A stretch of DNA of 64,000 nucleotides from assembly GCF_000801335.2 (NCBI RefSeq), contig NZ_JSEH01000018.1, positions 1 through 64,000 on the forward strand, read 5' to 3'. A program made the translations under genes and the position numbers. Source of the DNA: Desulfovibrio sp. TomC (GTDB lineage Bacteria; Desulfobacterota; Desulfovibrionia; Desulfovibrionales; Desulfovibrionaceae). Numbering within the stretch: the stretch's first letter is position 1; every line of letters starts with the position of its first letter. The notes beneath the pieces were generated by a model, which worked only from the letters and a program-made list of their open reading frames with translations, searched no databases and was not told the DNA's origin. This document shows positions 55,924 to 64,000 of the stretch, in pieces.

Positions 55924-58900
55924 ATGATCGCCAAGACGTTTCAGGAAGTGCTTTCCGAAGTTGAAGGAAAGAAGATTCTGGTCGCCAACCGGGGCATTTC
56001 CGCCCGGCGGGTTCTGCGTTCCATCCGTGAACGGCTTCGCGCCATCCCCGTACTCACCGTCACCGATGTGGACATGACGTCCCCGGCGACGGCCGGAGCC
56101 CACGAGCTCATCACCCTGGGGCCTGATCCCAGAGCCTATCTGGATATTGACGGCATCATTAAAAAAGCCAAAGCCCGCGGCGTCGTGGCCATCCATCCGG
56201 GCTGGGGCTTTGCCTCGGAAGACTGCGAATTTCCCCGCAAGTGCGCCGAAGCCGGCATCCTTTTTATCGGCTCCTCGGCCGAGGCCATGAAGAGCCTTGG
56301 CAACAAGGTCGAAGCGCGCCAGCTGGCCATGAACCTGGGCATCCCGGTGGTGCCCGGCTCCGAAGGCTCGGTGACCATTCCCGAAGCCCGGGAAATCGCC
56401 AAGAAGATTGGCTTCCCCATCATGCTCAAGGCCGAAGGCGGCGGCGGCGGCCGGGGCATCTACGAAATTTATTCCGAGGCCCAGCTCGAGTCGGCCTTTT
56501 CCAAGGCTTCGGCCATGGCCCAGGCCTCGTTTGGCAACCCGCATTTGTTCGTCGAAAAGCTTTTGACCAGCGTGCGCCACATCGAAATCCAGGTGGCCGG
56601 CGACCGCTTCGGCAATGTCTTCGCCTTTGACGAGCGTGACTGCTCGGTGCAGCGCAACCACCAAAAGCTGGTGGAAATCACCCCGTCCCCCTGGCGCGGC
56701 ATGACCGAAGAGTTGCGTCAGCGCCTCAAGGACTACGGCGAGCGGCTCGTGCGCGAGACCGGGTATTATTCCCTGGCCACCGTGGAATTTCTGGTCGACG
56801 CCGACGGCGAGCCGTACATGATCGAGGTCAATACCCGGCTGCAGGTGGAGCACGGCATCACCGAATGCCGCTACGGCGTGGACCTGGTCGAAGAGCAGAT
56901 CAACATCGCCTTTGGCGGCAAGCTGCGCTTTAACTGCGCCGATACCCGGCCGCTGCTCCAGGCCATGCAGCTGCGCATCAACTGCGAGGACCCCAAACAG
57001 AATTTTGCCCCCAACGCCGGCACCGTTACCCGCTACCTGTCCCCGGGCGGCCAGGGCATCCGGCTCGATTCCTGTCTGACGGCCGGCTACGAGTTCCCCA
57101 CCCAGTACGATTCCGCTGGTGCGCTGCTCATTTCCTACGGCCGCAACTGGCCCAAGGTTGTCTCGGTCATGGAACGGGCCCTTCGCGAGTACATCATCGG
57201 CGGTCTCAAAACGACCATCCCCTTCCATCGCCAGATTCTGCGCCATCAGGAATTTATCAAGGGCGATTTTGACACTAAGTTTATCAACCAGAATCCGTAT
57301 CTGCTCAATTACCTCGACGAGGAGCCCGAAGCCCTGCGCCTGTCCTGGCTGGTGGCCGAGATTGCGGCCCGGGGCTACAATCCCCATGTCCAGCTGGGCC
57401 GGTACCGGGGCCGTGAAGACTATCGGCTGGGCCGGTTCTCCCCGCATTTGCCCGAAGTGGACCTGCGTTCCCCGGAAAATCCCTACCCGCGCGGCGACCG
57501 GCAGGCCGTGCTCGACATGGTGCGCGACTCCGGCAAAGTCCACTTTGTCGACACCACCACCCGCGACATCACCCAGTCCAACAGCGGCAACCGCTTCCGG
57601 CTGGCCGAGGACGAACTGGTCGGGCCGTATCTCGACAATTGCTGCTTTTTCTCCCTGGAGAACGGCGGCGGCGCCCACTTCCACGTGGCCATGATGGCCA
57701 ACATGACCTACCCCTTCACCGAGGCGGCCAAGTGGAACGAGTTTGCGCCCAAGACCATGAAGCAGCTCTTGATCCGCTCGACCAACGTGCTTGGCTACAA
57801 GCCCCAGCCGCGAAACCTGATGCGGCTGACGGGCGAGATGATCTGCGAACACTACGACATCATCCGCTGCTTTGATTTCTTAAATCACATCGACAATATG
57901 TATCCGTTTGCCGAGGTCGCGCTGTCGCGTCCCGGCATCATCTTCGAGCCGGCCATCTCCCTGTCCTACGCCCGGGGCTTTGACGTGCCCCATTACTTGG
58001 GCGTGCTCGAGGCCATTCTCGACCAGATCGCCAAGGCTGGCGGCATGACCAAGGCCAAGGCCGCCCGAAGCATCATCCTGTGCCTCAAAGACATGGCCGG
58101 CATGTGTCCGCCGCGGTTTGTCAAGGCGCTCGTCACCGCCATCCGCAAGGCCTATCCGGACTTGGTCATCGACTACCATCGCCACTACACCGACGGCCTG
58201 TTCGTTCCGGCCGTGGGCGCGGCGGCCGAGGCTGGATGCCACATCGTGGACACGGCCATCGGCGCTTCGGTGCGCTGGTACGGCCAGGGCGAGGTGCTCT
58301 CCACCGCGGCCTACATCGAGGAAGACCTCGGCGTGCCCGTGGTCCTGACCAAGGAAAACAAGGACATGATCCGGGCCGCCAACTTCGTGCTCAAGCAGAT
58401 CATGCCGTACTACGACCGCTATGCCGCCCCGTACTTCCAGGGCATTGATTACGATGTCGTGGAGCACGCCATGCCCGGCGGGGCCACCAGTTCGTCCCAG
58501 GAAGGGGCCATGAAGCAGGGCTATATCCACTTGCTGCCCTATATGCTCAAATTCCTGGCCGGAACCCGCAAGATCGTGCGCTACCACGATGTCACGCCCG
58601 GCTCGCAAATCACCTGGAATACCGCGTTCCTGGCGGTCACCAGCGCCTACAAGGCCGGCGGCGAACGGGCCGTCAAGGACTTGCTTGAGGTGCTGGAGGT
58701 CGTGGCTGAGCACGCCGAAGAATGCCTGACCCCGGCGGCCAAGGAAGACCGGCTTCTGCTGTACGCCAACTGCAACGACGCCTTCCGCAACCTGCTTTTG
58801 GGCAAGTTCGGCAAGATGCCGCTCGGGTTCCCGCCGAACTGGGTCTACGAGAGCGCTTTCGGGGCCGACTGGAAGCGGGCGATTGAGACGCGCACCGAGG

Positions 58901-59619
58901 ATTCGCCGCTGGACGCCCTGGGCGAGATCGATATGGACGCCGAGATGACGGCGCTCACCAAGCAGCTTGGCCGTGAACCCTCCAACGAGGAGTTCGTGCT
59001 CTATCTCAATCATCCGGGCGATGCGCTCAAGACCATGGAATTTCGCAAGAAATTCGGCGACGCCAACAACCTGCCCCTGGATGTCTGGTTCGAGGGTCTG
59101 GAGCCGGGCGAAGAATTGACCTTCCTTGACAGCCAGGACAAGCCCCATCACCTCTCGCTGCTTGACATCTCGCGGCCTGAAGCCAGCGGCTTGGCAACGG
59201 TACGCTATGTCCTGGATTCGGAAATCCTGAGCCATCAGGTCCAGGTCGCAGCGGCCCAGGGCGGTCCGGCCAGCAAGGTCGAAATGGCCGATCCCAATAA
59301 TCCCTATCACGTGGGCGCCCCGGTTTCCGGCGACCTGTGGGTCATGCACGTCTCGCCCAACGACTACGTCAAAACCGGCGAGGAGCTGTTTAACATCTCC
59401 GTTATGAAGCAGGAAAAAACCGTGGCTGCGCCCATGGACGGCATTATCAAACGGGTGATCAAGAACGCTGATTACGCCAATGACCGCAAGATGGTTCCGG
59501 TCAAGGAAGGGGAGCTTCTGGTCGAACTGGGTCCCGTCACCAAGGACTGCCCAACCTGCCGTCAACCTGTAGGCGAAGATCATTACAAATTCTGTCCCAA
59601 CTGCGGCCAGCAGGTGTAA
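55924..59619 (+). CDS. pyc: Pyruvate carboxylase with C-terminal zinc ribbon
   Basis: 1231 residues, longer than usual (about 1150). The biotin carboxylase domain has MLKAEGGGGGRGI and EVNTRLQVEHGITE. The carboxyltransferase domain has DTTTRDITQS in place of the common DTTxRDAHQS, and YHRHYTDG with the metal-binding H-x-H. The biotin carrier has SVMKQEKTVAAP with biotinyl Lys1162 (MKQ instead of MKM). After it comes a zinc ribbon with CPTC (1209-1212) and CPNC (1224-1227), not usual in this enzyme. It makes oxaloacetate from pyruvate. birA is upstream and ppsA downstream. Confidence 0.9.
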   Translation: MIAKTFQEVLSEVEGKKILVANRGISARRVLRSIRERLRAIPVLTVTDVDMTSPATAGAHELITLGPDPRAYLDIDGIIKKAKARGVVAIHPGWGFASEDCEFPRKCAEAGILFIGSSAEAMKSLGNKVEARQLAMNLGIPVVPGSEGSVTIPEAREIAKKIGFPIMLKAEGGGGGRGIYEIYSEAQLESAFSKASAMAQASFGNPHLFVEKLLTSVRHIEIQVAGDRFGNVFAFDERDCSVQRNHQKLVEITPSPWRGMTEELRQRLKDYGERLVRETGYYSLATVEFLVDADGEPYMIEVNTRLQVEHGITECRYGVDLVEEQINIAFGGKLRFNCADTRPLLQAMQLRINCEDPKQNFAPNAGTVTRYLSPGGQGIRLDSCLTAGYEFPTQYDSAGALLISYGRNWPKVVSVMERALREYIIGGLKTTIPFHRQILRHQEFIKGDFDTKFINQNPYLLNYLDEEPEALRLSWLVAEIAARGYNPHVQLGRYRGREDYRLGRFSPHLPEVDLRSPENPYPRGDRQAVLDMVRDSGKVHFVDTTTRDITQSNSGNRFRLAEDELVGPYLDNCCFFSLENGGGAHFHVAMMANMTYPFTEAAKWNEFAPKTMKQLLIRSTNVLGYKPQPRNLMRLTGEMICEHYDIIRCFDFLNHIDNMYPFAEVALSRPGIIFEPAISLSYARGFDVPHYLGVLEAILDQIAKAGGMTKAKAARSIILCLKDMAGMCPPRFVKALVTAIRKAYPDLVIDYHRHYTDGLFVPAVGAAAEAGCHIVDTAIGASVRWYGQGEVLSTAAYIEEDLGVPVVLTKENKDMIRAANFVLKQIMPYYDRYAAPYFQGIDYDVVEHAMPGGATSSSQEGAMKQGYIHLLPYMLKFLAGTRKIVRYHDVTPGSQITWNTAFLAVTSAYKAGGERAVKDLLEVLEVVAEHAEECLTPAAKEDRLLLYANCNDAFRNLLLGKFGKMPLGFPPNWVYESAFGADWKRAIETRTEDSPLDALGEIDMDAEMTALTKQLGREPSNEEFVLYLNHPGDALKTMEFRKKFGDANNLPLDVWFEGLEPGEELTFLDSQDKPHHLSLLDISRPEASGLATVRYVLDSEILSHQVQVAAAQGGPASKVEMADPNNPYHVGAPVSGDLWVMHVSPNDYVKTGEELFNISVMKQEKTVAAPMDGIIKRVIKNADYANDRKMVPVKEGELLVELGPVTKDCPTCRQPVGEDHYKFCPNCGQQV

Positions 59620-59696
59620 ATTTCACCACGAACGTGTTAACGGTGGCCGGCCAAGACGATCCGGACCACCGAGCCTGGAGAGACAAGGAGGGGACA

Positions 59697-62600
59697 ATGG
59701 CCAAGACCAAAGCCAATGATACGCCGCGTCAGGACGATATGCCGTCCGCTTCGGGACAGGATGCGGTTTTTGATACTGCCACGACACTCATTCTGACGGG
59801 AGCCGACATTGTCGGCATCGGCGAAGAAGCCGAAATCCTCGTCGGCGGGAAGAACTATAATACGGCGCTTATCAGCCAGATCCAGGGCATCCGTGCTCCC
59901 CAGTTCCGGGCGGTTTCGTCGGTGGCCTTCCACCGCGTTCTCGACGAGACCAAGGTCAATGCGGCGCTCATACGGGAAGTCGTCAACGATGGTTATCGCC
60001 GGGTCAACTGGTCCGACGAGGACGTCAACAGCGACCCGGAATACATGAAAAACCTTGTGCGCGATCTGGCCGAGGAAGCCCGGGCCAAGGCCGCAGACGC
60101 TCCAGGATCGTCGATAAAACTGCGCACCCTGATTAATAATGTGGTCGAGGGGTTCGCCACCTCTCCCGAAGGCATCGACCAGCTGCGCAAGCGTTCCGTC
60201 CTGGTTCAGGTGGCCATTTTGTCCGTGGACATGCCGGCCGGCGTCCGCGAGGCCGTGTCCAACGCCTACAACGACATCTGCCGCGAGGCCGGTCTCGAAG
60301 ACGTGCCCGTGGCCGTGCGTTCCTCGGCCGCCGGCGAGGATAGCCGCAAGAAGGCCTTTGCCGGCTTGCAAGACACCTATCTCAATATCGTCGGCGCGGC
60401 CCAGTGCGTGCGCGCCTACCAGTGGGACTGCGCCTCGGCCTATAACCTGCGCTCCATGACCTATCGCCGCGAAGCCATTCTCGACGCCGTGGCCCTGGCC
60501 GAGCGCACCGGCGACGACGCCATTGCCGAACAGGCCAAGCTCGAATGGGCCATTGAAAACACCTCGCTGTCCGTGTGCATCATGCGTATGATCAACCCGG
60601 TGATTTCCGGCACGGCCTTTGCCGCCGACACCGCCACCGGCTGCCGGGGCACCTCGCGCCACGACCTCGTCTCCATCGACGCCAGCTATGGCCTGGGCGA
60701 AGCCGTGGTCGGCGGCATGGTCACTCCGGACAAGCTCTACGTGTTTCAGCGCGACGACGGCTCCGAAGTCGTTATCCGCAATATGGGCTACAAGGATAAA
60801 AAGATCGTCTACGACGACAAGGAAGGCGGCACCAAGCTGGTCAAGGTCTCCGAAGAGGAGGCCTACCGCTGGGCGTTGTCTCTGGCCCAGGCCGAGGAAG
60901 TGGCCCGGGGCGTGCGCGCCATCTCGGTTGCCTACGGCAACTGCATTATGGACACGGAATTTTGCATTGACGAGTCCGATCGCCTGTGGTTTGTCCAGGC
61001 CCGGCCGGAAACCCGCTGGAACGACGAGCTGGAGCTGCACCCCCACACCATTTTCATGCGCCGCATGGAAGTGGAGAAACGGGCTGTGGCCACGGCCGAG
61101 GTCATCCTCGAAGGCAACGGCGCGTCACGCGGGGCCGGGCAGGGCATGGTGCGCTTTTTGCGTTCGGCCCTGGAGCTCAATAAGATCCAGAAGGGCGACG
61201 TCCTGGCTGCCGAGCGCACCGACCCCGACATGGTGCCCGGAATGCGCGTGGCCTCGGCCATTTTGGCCGATGCCGGCGGCGACACCAGCCATGCCGCCAT
61301 TACCTCCCGGGAACTGGGCATACCGGCCATCATCGGTATCCAGCGGGCCGAAACCCTGCGTGCCCTCGACGGCCAGTACGTCACCGTCGACGGTTCGCGC
61401 GGCTGCGTCTACCGGGGCCTGCTTCCCCTGGAGGAAGTCGGCGGCGAGATGGATCTGTCCAAGCTGCCGACCACCAAGACCAAGGTCGGCCTGATCCTGG
61501 CCGACGTGGGCCAGGCGCTTTTTCTGTCCCGTCTGCGCAATGTCCCGGATTTCGAAGTGGGGCTGCTTCGGGCCGAGTTCATGCTCGGCAACATCGGCGT
61601 CCACCCCCAGGCCCTGGAAGCCTACGACAACGGCACATTGCCGAACCTCATTGACACCAAGGTCAAGGAATTCGACGCCAAGCTGACCAAAATCGTGCGG
61701 GATCAGCTTGGAGCCGGGTATATCAACGTCCAGCTCAAGCTGCGCAGCTACGTCGGGCTTGTCACCGGCCTGTCCGCCGAACTGGATACCCTGGCCGATC
61801 ATTCCGGCGCGCGCGGCACCGACGAAGTCATGGCCGTGCATCGCCGCATTCGCGAATTTGAGAAGAAACTCGACCACCATCTCGAAGAGGTCACCCGCCG
61901 CCTGGATCTGCTCAAAACCTCAGCCGATCTGGAAACCCACGTGGCCATTATTCTCGGCTATTGGGACGAGTTGCAGACCAAGGCCGTCGATCCTGACGCC
62001 GTCAAACGCCGCTACGAGATCAAGGCCCGCATCGCAGACCGCGTGGCCGCCGTGGCCGATGAACCCATGGTCAAGGACACCCTGGCCAAGATTGCGGCCA
62101 TGCGCCAGGAAGTGGCCCGCCAGATCGGCATCAAGGGACAAATCGACGATTTGACCGCCTTGCTTGGTAAAATTCGCAAGCAGCTGACCTCACGCGGGTT
62201 CCGCAGCGGCAAGGAACTCTACGTCCAGACCCTGTCCCAGGGCCTGGGCCTTTTTGCCATGGCCTTCCACGGCAAGCCGATTTTGTACCGCACCACGGAT
62301 TTCAAATCCAACGAGTACCGAAACCTGCTTGGCGGCAACCTGTTTGAAGCCCTGGAAGACAATCCCATGCTCGGCTACCGGGGCGTGTCGCGCAACATCC
62401 ACGACTGGGAAATCGAGTCGTTCAAGCTGGCGCGCGGCATTTTCGGCGGCAAGAACCTGCACATCATGCTGCCCTTCGTGCGCACGGTGGAGGAAGCCAC
62501 CTCCATGAAGCGGTATCTTGAGCGGGTGCACAAGCTCCAGTCCGGCGATGACGGGCTCAAGATGTTCATCATGTCGGAGATTCCGAGCAACGCCATCCTG

Positions 62601-63284
62601 GCCAAGCAGTTCATTCAGGAGTTCGACGGGTTCTCCATCGGCTCCAACGACATGACGCAGATGGTGCTCGGCACCGACCGCGACAACCCGGCCCTGCGCC
62701 ACATCTATGACGAAGAAGATCCGGCCGTGGTCTGGGCGCTTTTGGTCACCATCTTTGCCGGCCAGAAGTACGGCAAGAAGGTCGGCTTCTGCGGCCAGGG
62801 CGTGTCCAACAGCATCATTTTGCGGGGGCTGGTCGCCATTGCCGGCATCGTGTGCGCCTCGGTCGTGCCCGACACCTACTACCGCACCAAGTTCGACATG
62901 GCTCATGTCGAGGCCGAGGGCATTCCGGTCAGCGGTCTTGGCCAGTGGCTTGGCGAGCAGCATCTGGCCCGGCTCAAGGTCGTGCTCCAGGAAAACAAGT
63001 ACGAGCACATTGCCAAGAAGTACGACACCGCCGCCGACATCAAGGATTGGTACGATGGCGAATTGATGCGTCTCGGCGAACAGCTGCGCGAAAATCTGGA
63101 AACCGCCAAGGCCAATTTCTATCGCCAGGAGATGGAGACGTTTCGTCGTCTGTTCCACAAGCCGGCCCTCTATGCCACCTGGGACTGGCCTGCCACGGTG
63201 TTTGACGCCTTGCGCCAGGCCGGTTTCGACAACTATGAGGAACAAGCCGTGGCCCTGGCCGGCCAGCGCGCCAAGATTTGGTAG
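59697..63284 (+). CDS. ppsA: Phosphoenolpyruvate synthase, greatly enlarged form
   Basis: 1195 residues from ATG 59697 (AAGGAGG upstream); the Escherichia coli enzyme has 792. The ATP-grasp half has VPVAVRSSAAGEDSRKKAFAG. The phosphohistidine is His532 in GGDTSHAAITSRELG, and the C-terminal catalytic Cys is Cys1032 in FCGQGVSNS. Compared with E. coli, about 110 residues are added before the His, about 170 between His and Cys (a helical stretch around LEEVTRRLDLLKTSADLETH), and about 120 after the Cys. It converts pyruvate and ATP to PEP for gluconeogenesis. It follows pyc by 77 nt. A PEP-utilising enzyme with another acceptor cannot be excluded. Confidence 0.87.
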   Translation: MAKTKANDTPRQDDMPSASGQDAVFDTATTLILTGADIVGIGEEAEILVGGKNYNTALISQIQGIRAPQFRAVSSVAFHRVLDETKVNAALIREVVNDGYRRVNWSDEDVNSDPEYMKNLVRDLAEEARAKAADAPGSSIKLRTLINNVVEGFATSPEGIDQLRKRSVLVQVAILSVDMPAGVREAVSNAYNDICREAGLEDVPVAVRSSAAGEDSRKKAFAGLQDTYLNIVGAAQCVRAYQWDCASAYNLRSMTYRREAILDAVALAERTGDDAIAEQAKLEWAIENTSLSVCIMRMINPVISGTAFAADTATGCRGTSRHDLVSIDASYGLGEAVVGGMVTPDKLYVFQRDDGSEVVIRNMGYKDKKIVYDDKEGGTKLVKVSEEEAYRWALSLAQAEEVARGVRAISVAYGNCIMDTEFCIDESDRLWFVQARPETRWNDELELHPHTIFMRRMEVEKRAVATAEVILEGNGASRGAGQGMVRFLRSALELNKIQKGDVLAAERTDPDMVPGMRVASAILADAGGDTSHAAITSRELGIPAIIGIQRAETLRALDGQYVTVDGSRGCVYRGLLPLEEVGGEMDLSKLPTTKTKVGLILADVGQALFLSRLRNVPDFEVGLLRAEFMLGNIGVHPQALEAYDNGTLPNLIDTKVKEFDAKLTKIVRDQLGAGYINVQLKLRSYVGLVTGLSAELDTLADHSGARGTDEVMAVHRRIREFEKKLDHHLEEVTRRLDLLKTSADLETHVAIILGYWDELQTKAVDPDAVKRRYEIKARIADRVAAVADEPMVKDTLAKIAAMRQEVARQIGIKGQIDDLTALLGKIRKQLTSRGFRSGKELYVQTLSQGLGLFAMAFHGKPILYRTTDFKSNEYRNLLGGNLFEALEDNPMLGYRGVSRNIHDWEIESFKLARGIFGGKNLHIMLPFVRTVEEATSMKRYLERVHKLQSGDDGLKMFIMSEIPSNAILAKQFIQEFDGFSIGSNDMTQMVLGTDRDNPALRHIYDEEDPAVVWALLVTIFAGQKYGKKVGFCGQGVSNSIILRGLVAIAGIVCASVVPDTYYRTKFDMAHVEAEGIPVSGLGQWLGEQHLARLKVVLQENKYEHIAKKYDTAADIKDWYDGELMRLGEQLRENLETAKANFYRQEMETFRRLFHKPALYATWDWPATVFDALRQAGFDNYEEQAVALAGQRAKIW

Positions 63285-63305
63285 GTTCCCCTGGCGCGGG
63301 GAACC
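63284..63305. other. Hairpin at the ppsA stop
   Basis: GGTTCCCC (63284-63291) and GGGGAACC (63298-63305) form an 8-bp stem beginning at the last base of the stop codon. No T-run follows; the true terminator lies 70 nt on. Confidence 0.45.
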
Positions 63306-63372
63306 GGGGAGCGGGCTAGCGTGCTCCTTGCGGTCTTCCAACCAAGGCTGCCCTGACGTTGCCTGTCAATGC

Positions 63373-63412
63373 AAAGCGGCCTCCGGCATCTGCCCGGAGG
63401 CCGCTTTTCTTT
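63373..63412 (+). terminator. Rho-independent terminator after ppsA
   Basis: AAAGCGGCCTCCGG (63373-63386) pairs with CCGGAGGCCGCTTT (63394-63407), a 14-bp stem with a 7-nt loop, followed by TTCTTT. It lies 89 nt past the ppsA stop and faces the convergent M23 gene, which it might also serve. Confidence 0.88.
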
Positions 63413-63494
63413 GCTTGTCTGGCGGAAGCCGGGACTCCGGTCCGGCGGGGAGCAGCCAGTTTTTAGAGGCAGCGAGGGCTGCGGACGGGCCCGA

Positions 63495-64000
63495 TTACAG
63501 CTTGCTTAAAATGTTGTCGTCGATCCAGTGCTGGTCCCACCATTCGATGGGCGAGGTTTCCTGGCCATCGAGCAGGACGCCAAAGTGCAGGTGGTCGCCG
63601 CCGGCCAGGCCGGAGACGCCGGTCTTGCCGAGGATTTCCCCTTTCTTGATATCCTGGCCGACCTTGGCGTCGATCTGGCGCAAGTGGGCGTAGAGGGTCT
63701 GGAGTCCCAGGCCGTGGTCAATGATCACGGTTTCCCCGTAGATACCGAGAAATCCGGTAAAGACGACCTTGCCGGAATTGGCGGCCGGCACCGGCGCTCC
63801 TTCAAGGGAGGCCAGATCCACGCCCATGTGGGTCTGCTGGTCGATTTCCTTGTTCTGATAATAATAGGTCCGATGATCGCCGAAACCGGCCCGGGGCGCG
63901 GCATTGGGCAGGCGCAGGAAGGCCTTTTTATCCCAGAGCATGGTCGGGGCGCTTTTCTGGGCCAGTTCTTTGAGAAACACGCCGTTCTGCCGGCGGATAT
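63495..64000 (-). CDS. M23 (LytM) metallopeptidase, partial (5' end outside the window)
   Basis: Read on the minus strand, the frame is open to the right edge (…IRRQNGVFLKELAQKS…), so the start lies beyond 64000. The LytM domain is intact: the zinc ligands are in THMGVDLAS (H-x3-D) and GDHLHFG (H-x-H), with VIIDHGLGLQTLYAH between. It would cut peptide bonds in peptidoglycan cross-links. The C-terminal PIEWWDQHWIDDN is shared with the degenerate paralogue at 39368. Confidence 0.92.
   Translation of the reverse strand, partial: IRRQNGVFLKELAQKSAPTMLWDKKAFLRLPNAAPRAGFGDHRTYYYQNKEIDQQTHMGVDLASLEGAPVPAANSGKVVFTGFLGIYGETVIIDHGLGLQTLYAHLRQIDAKVGQDIKKGEILGKTGVSGLAGGDHLHFGVLLDGQETSPIEWWDQHWIDDNILSKL

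Noticed and set aside
55912-57852. 646-codon minus-strand open frame, and another at 57880-59583
   Set aside because: Both are complements of the pyruvate carboxylase gene and show no family similarity.

Overview
The window is GC-rich bacterial chromosome with dense coding on both strands and no phage, insertion sequence or CRISPR array. The gene content points to a Gram-negative anaerobe of the Desulfovibrio group (Desulfovibrionaceae, possibly Solidesulfovibrio-like): a desulfovibrio-type outer-membrane porin, a type II secretion system, RND efflux, short cytochrome bd oxidase, a large pyruvate carboxylase beside a very large PEP synthase, a P1B ATPase of the ferrosome kind, and a tig-clpP-clpX-lon block. 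The taxonomic assignment is inference from gene content; no rRNA gene is present.

Layout. 1-1731: dTDP-rhamnose genes rfbB and rfbD (the latter cut by the window edge, minus strand). 1854-1974: tRNA-Val(CAC) and its terminator. 1992-5703: a small secreted protein, then a plus-strand run of hotdog thioesterase, trmL, and an eboD-eboE-like pair. 5782-7239: a TPR protein with a Thr/Gly/Ser tract and a leader in which the Shine-Dalgarno may be switched. 7245-25942 (all minus): a type II secretion locus split in two. gspD-gspE lie upstream and TPR-lipoprotein-gspC-F-G-H-I-J-K-L-M downstream. Between them sits an efflux cassette: TetR regulator, SASA-type esterase, RND adaptor, RND pump, MarR regulator. 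26115-31330 (minus): porin, HD-GYP protein, and an operon of a small membrane protein, a P1B ATPase and an HMA-like membrane protein, preceded by a Fur-box-like palindrome. This last operon is a candidate ferrosome (fezABC) locus. 31557-34559 (minus): rrf2 regulator, cydA, cydB. 34655-41288: nudC, glycerate kinase, an exopolysaccharide priming transferase, a 3D-domain protein, a degenerate LytM/M23 protein and a small membrane protein. 41346-47209: isocitrate dehydrogenase, and hyuA / glycosyltransferase-like / hyuB. 47397-53396: tig, clpP, clpX, lon. 53658-63284: cca (minus), birA, pyruvate carboxylase, PEP synthase. 63495-64000: the 3' part of an intact M23 peptidase gene, a paralogue of the degenerate one at 39368.

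How the genes work together. The birA-pyc-ppsA block handles biotinylation, anaplerotic oxaloacetate and gluconeogenic PEP. tig-clpP-clpX-lon is the standard protein folding and degradation block. The P1B ATPase operon with its iron-type operator suggests regulated iron sequestration in an anaerobe. The rrf2-cydAB block suggests oxygen or redox-responsive respiratory defence. The efflux cassette carries two local regulators and a matched pair of candidate TetR operators.
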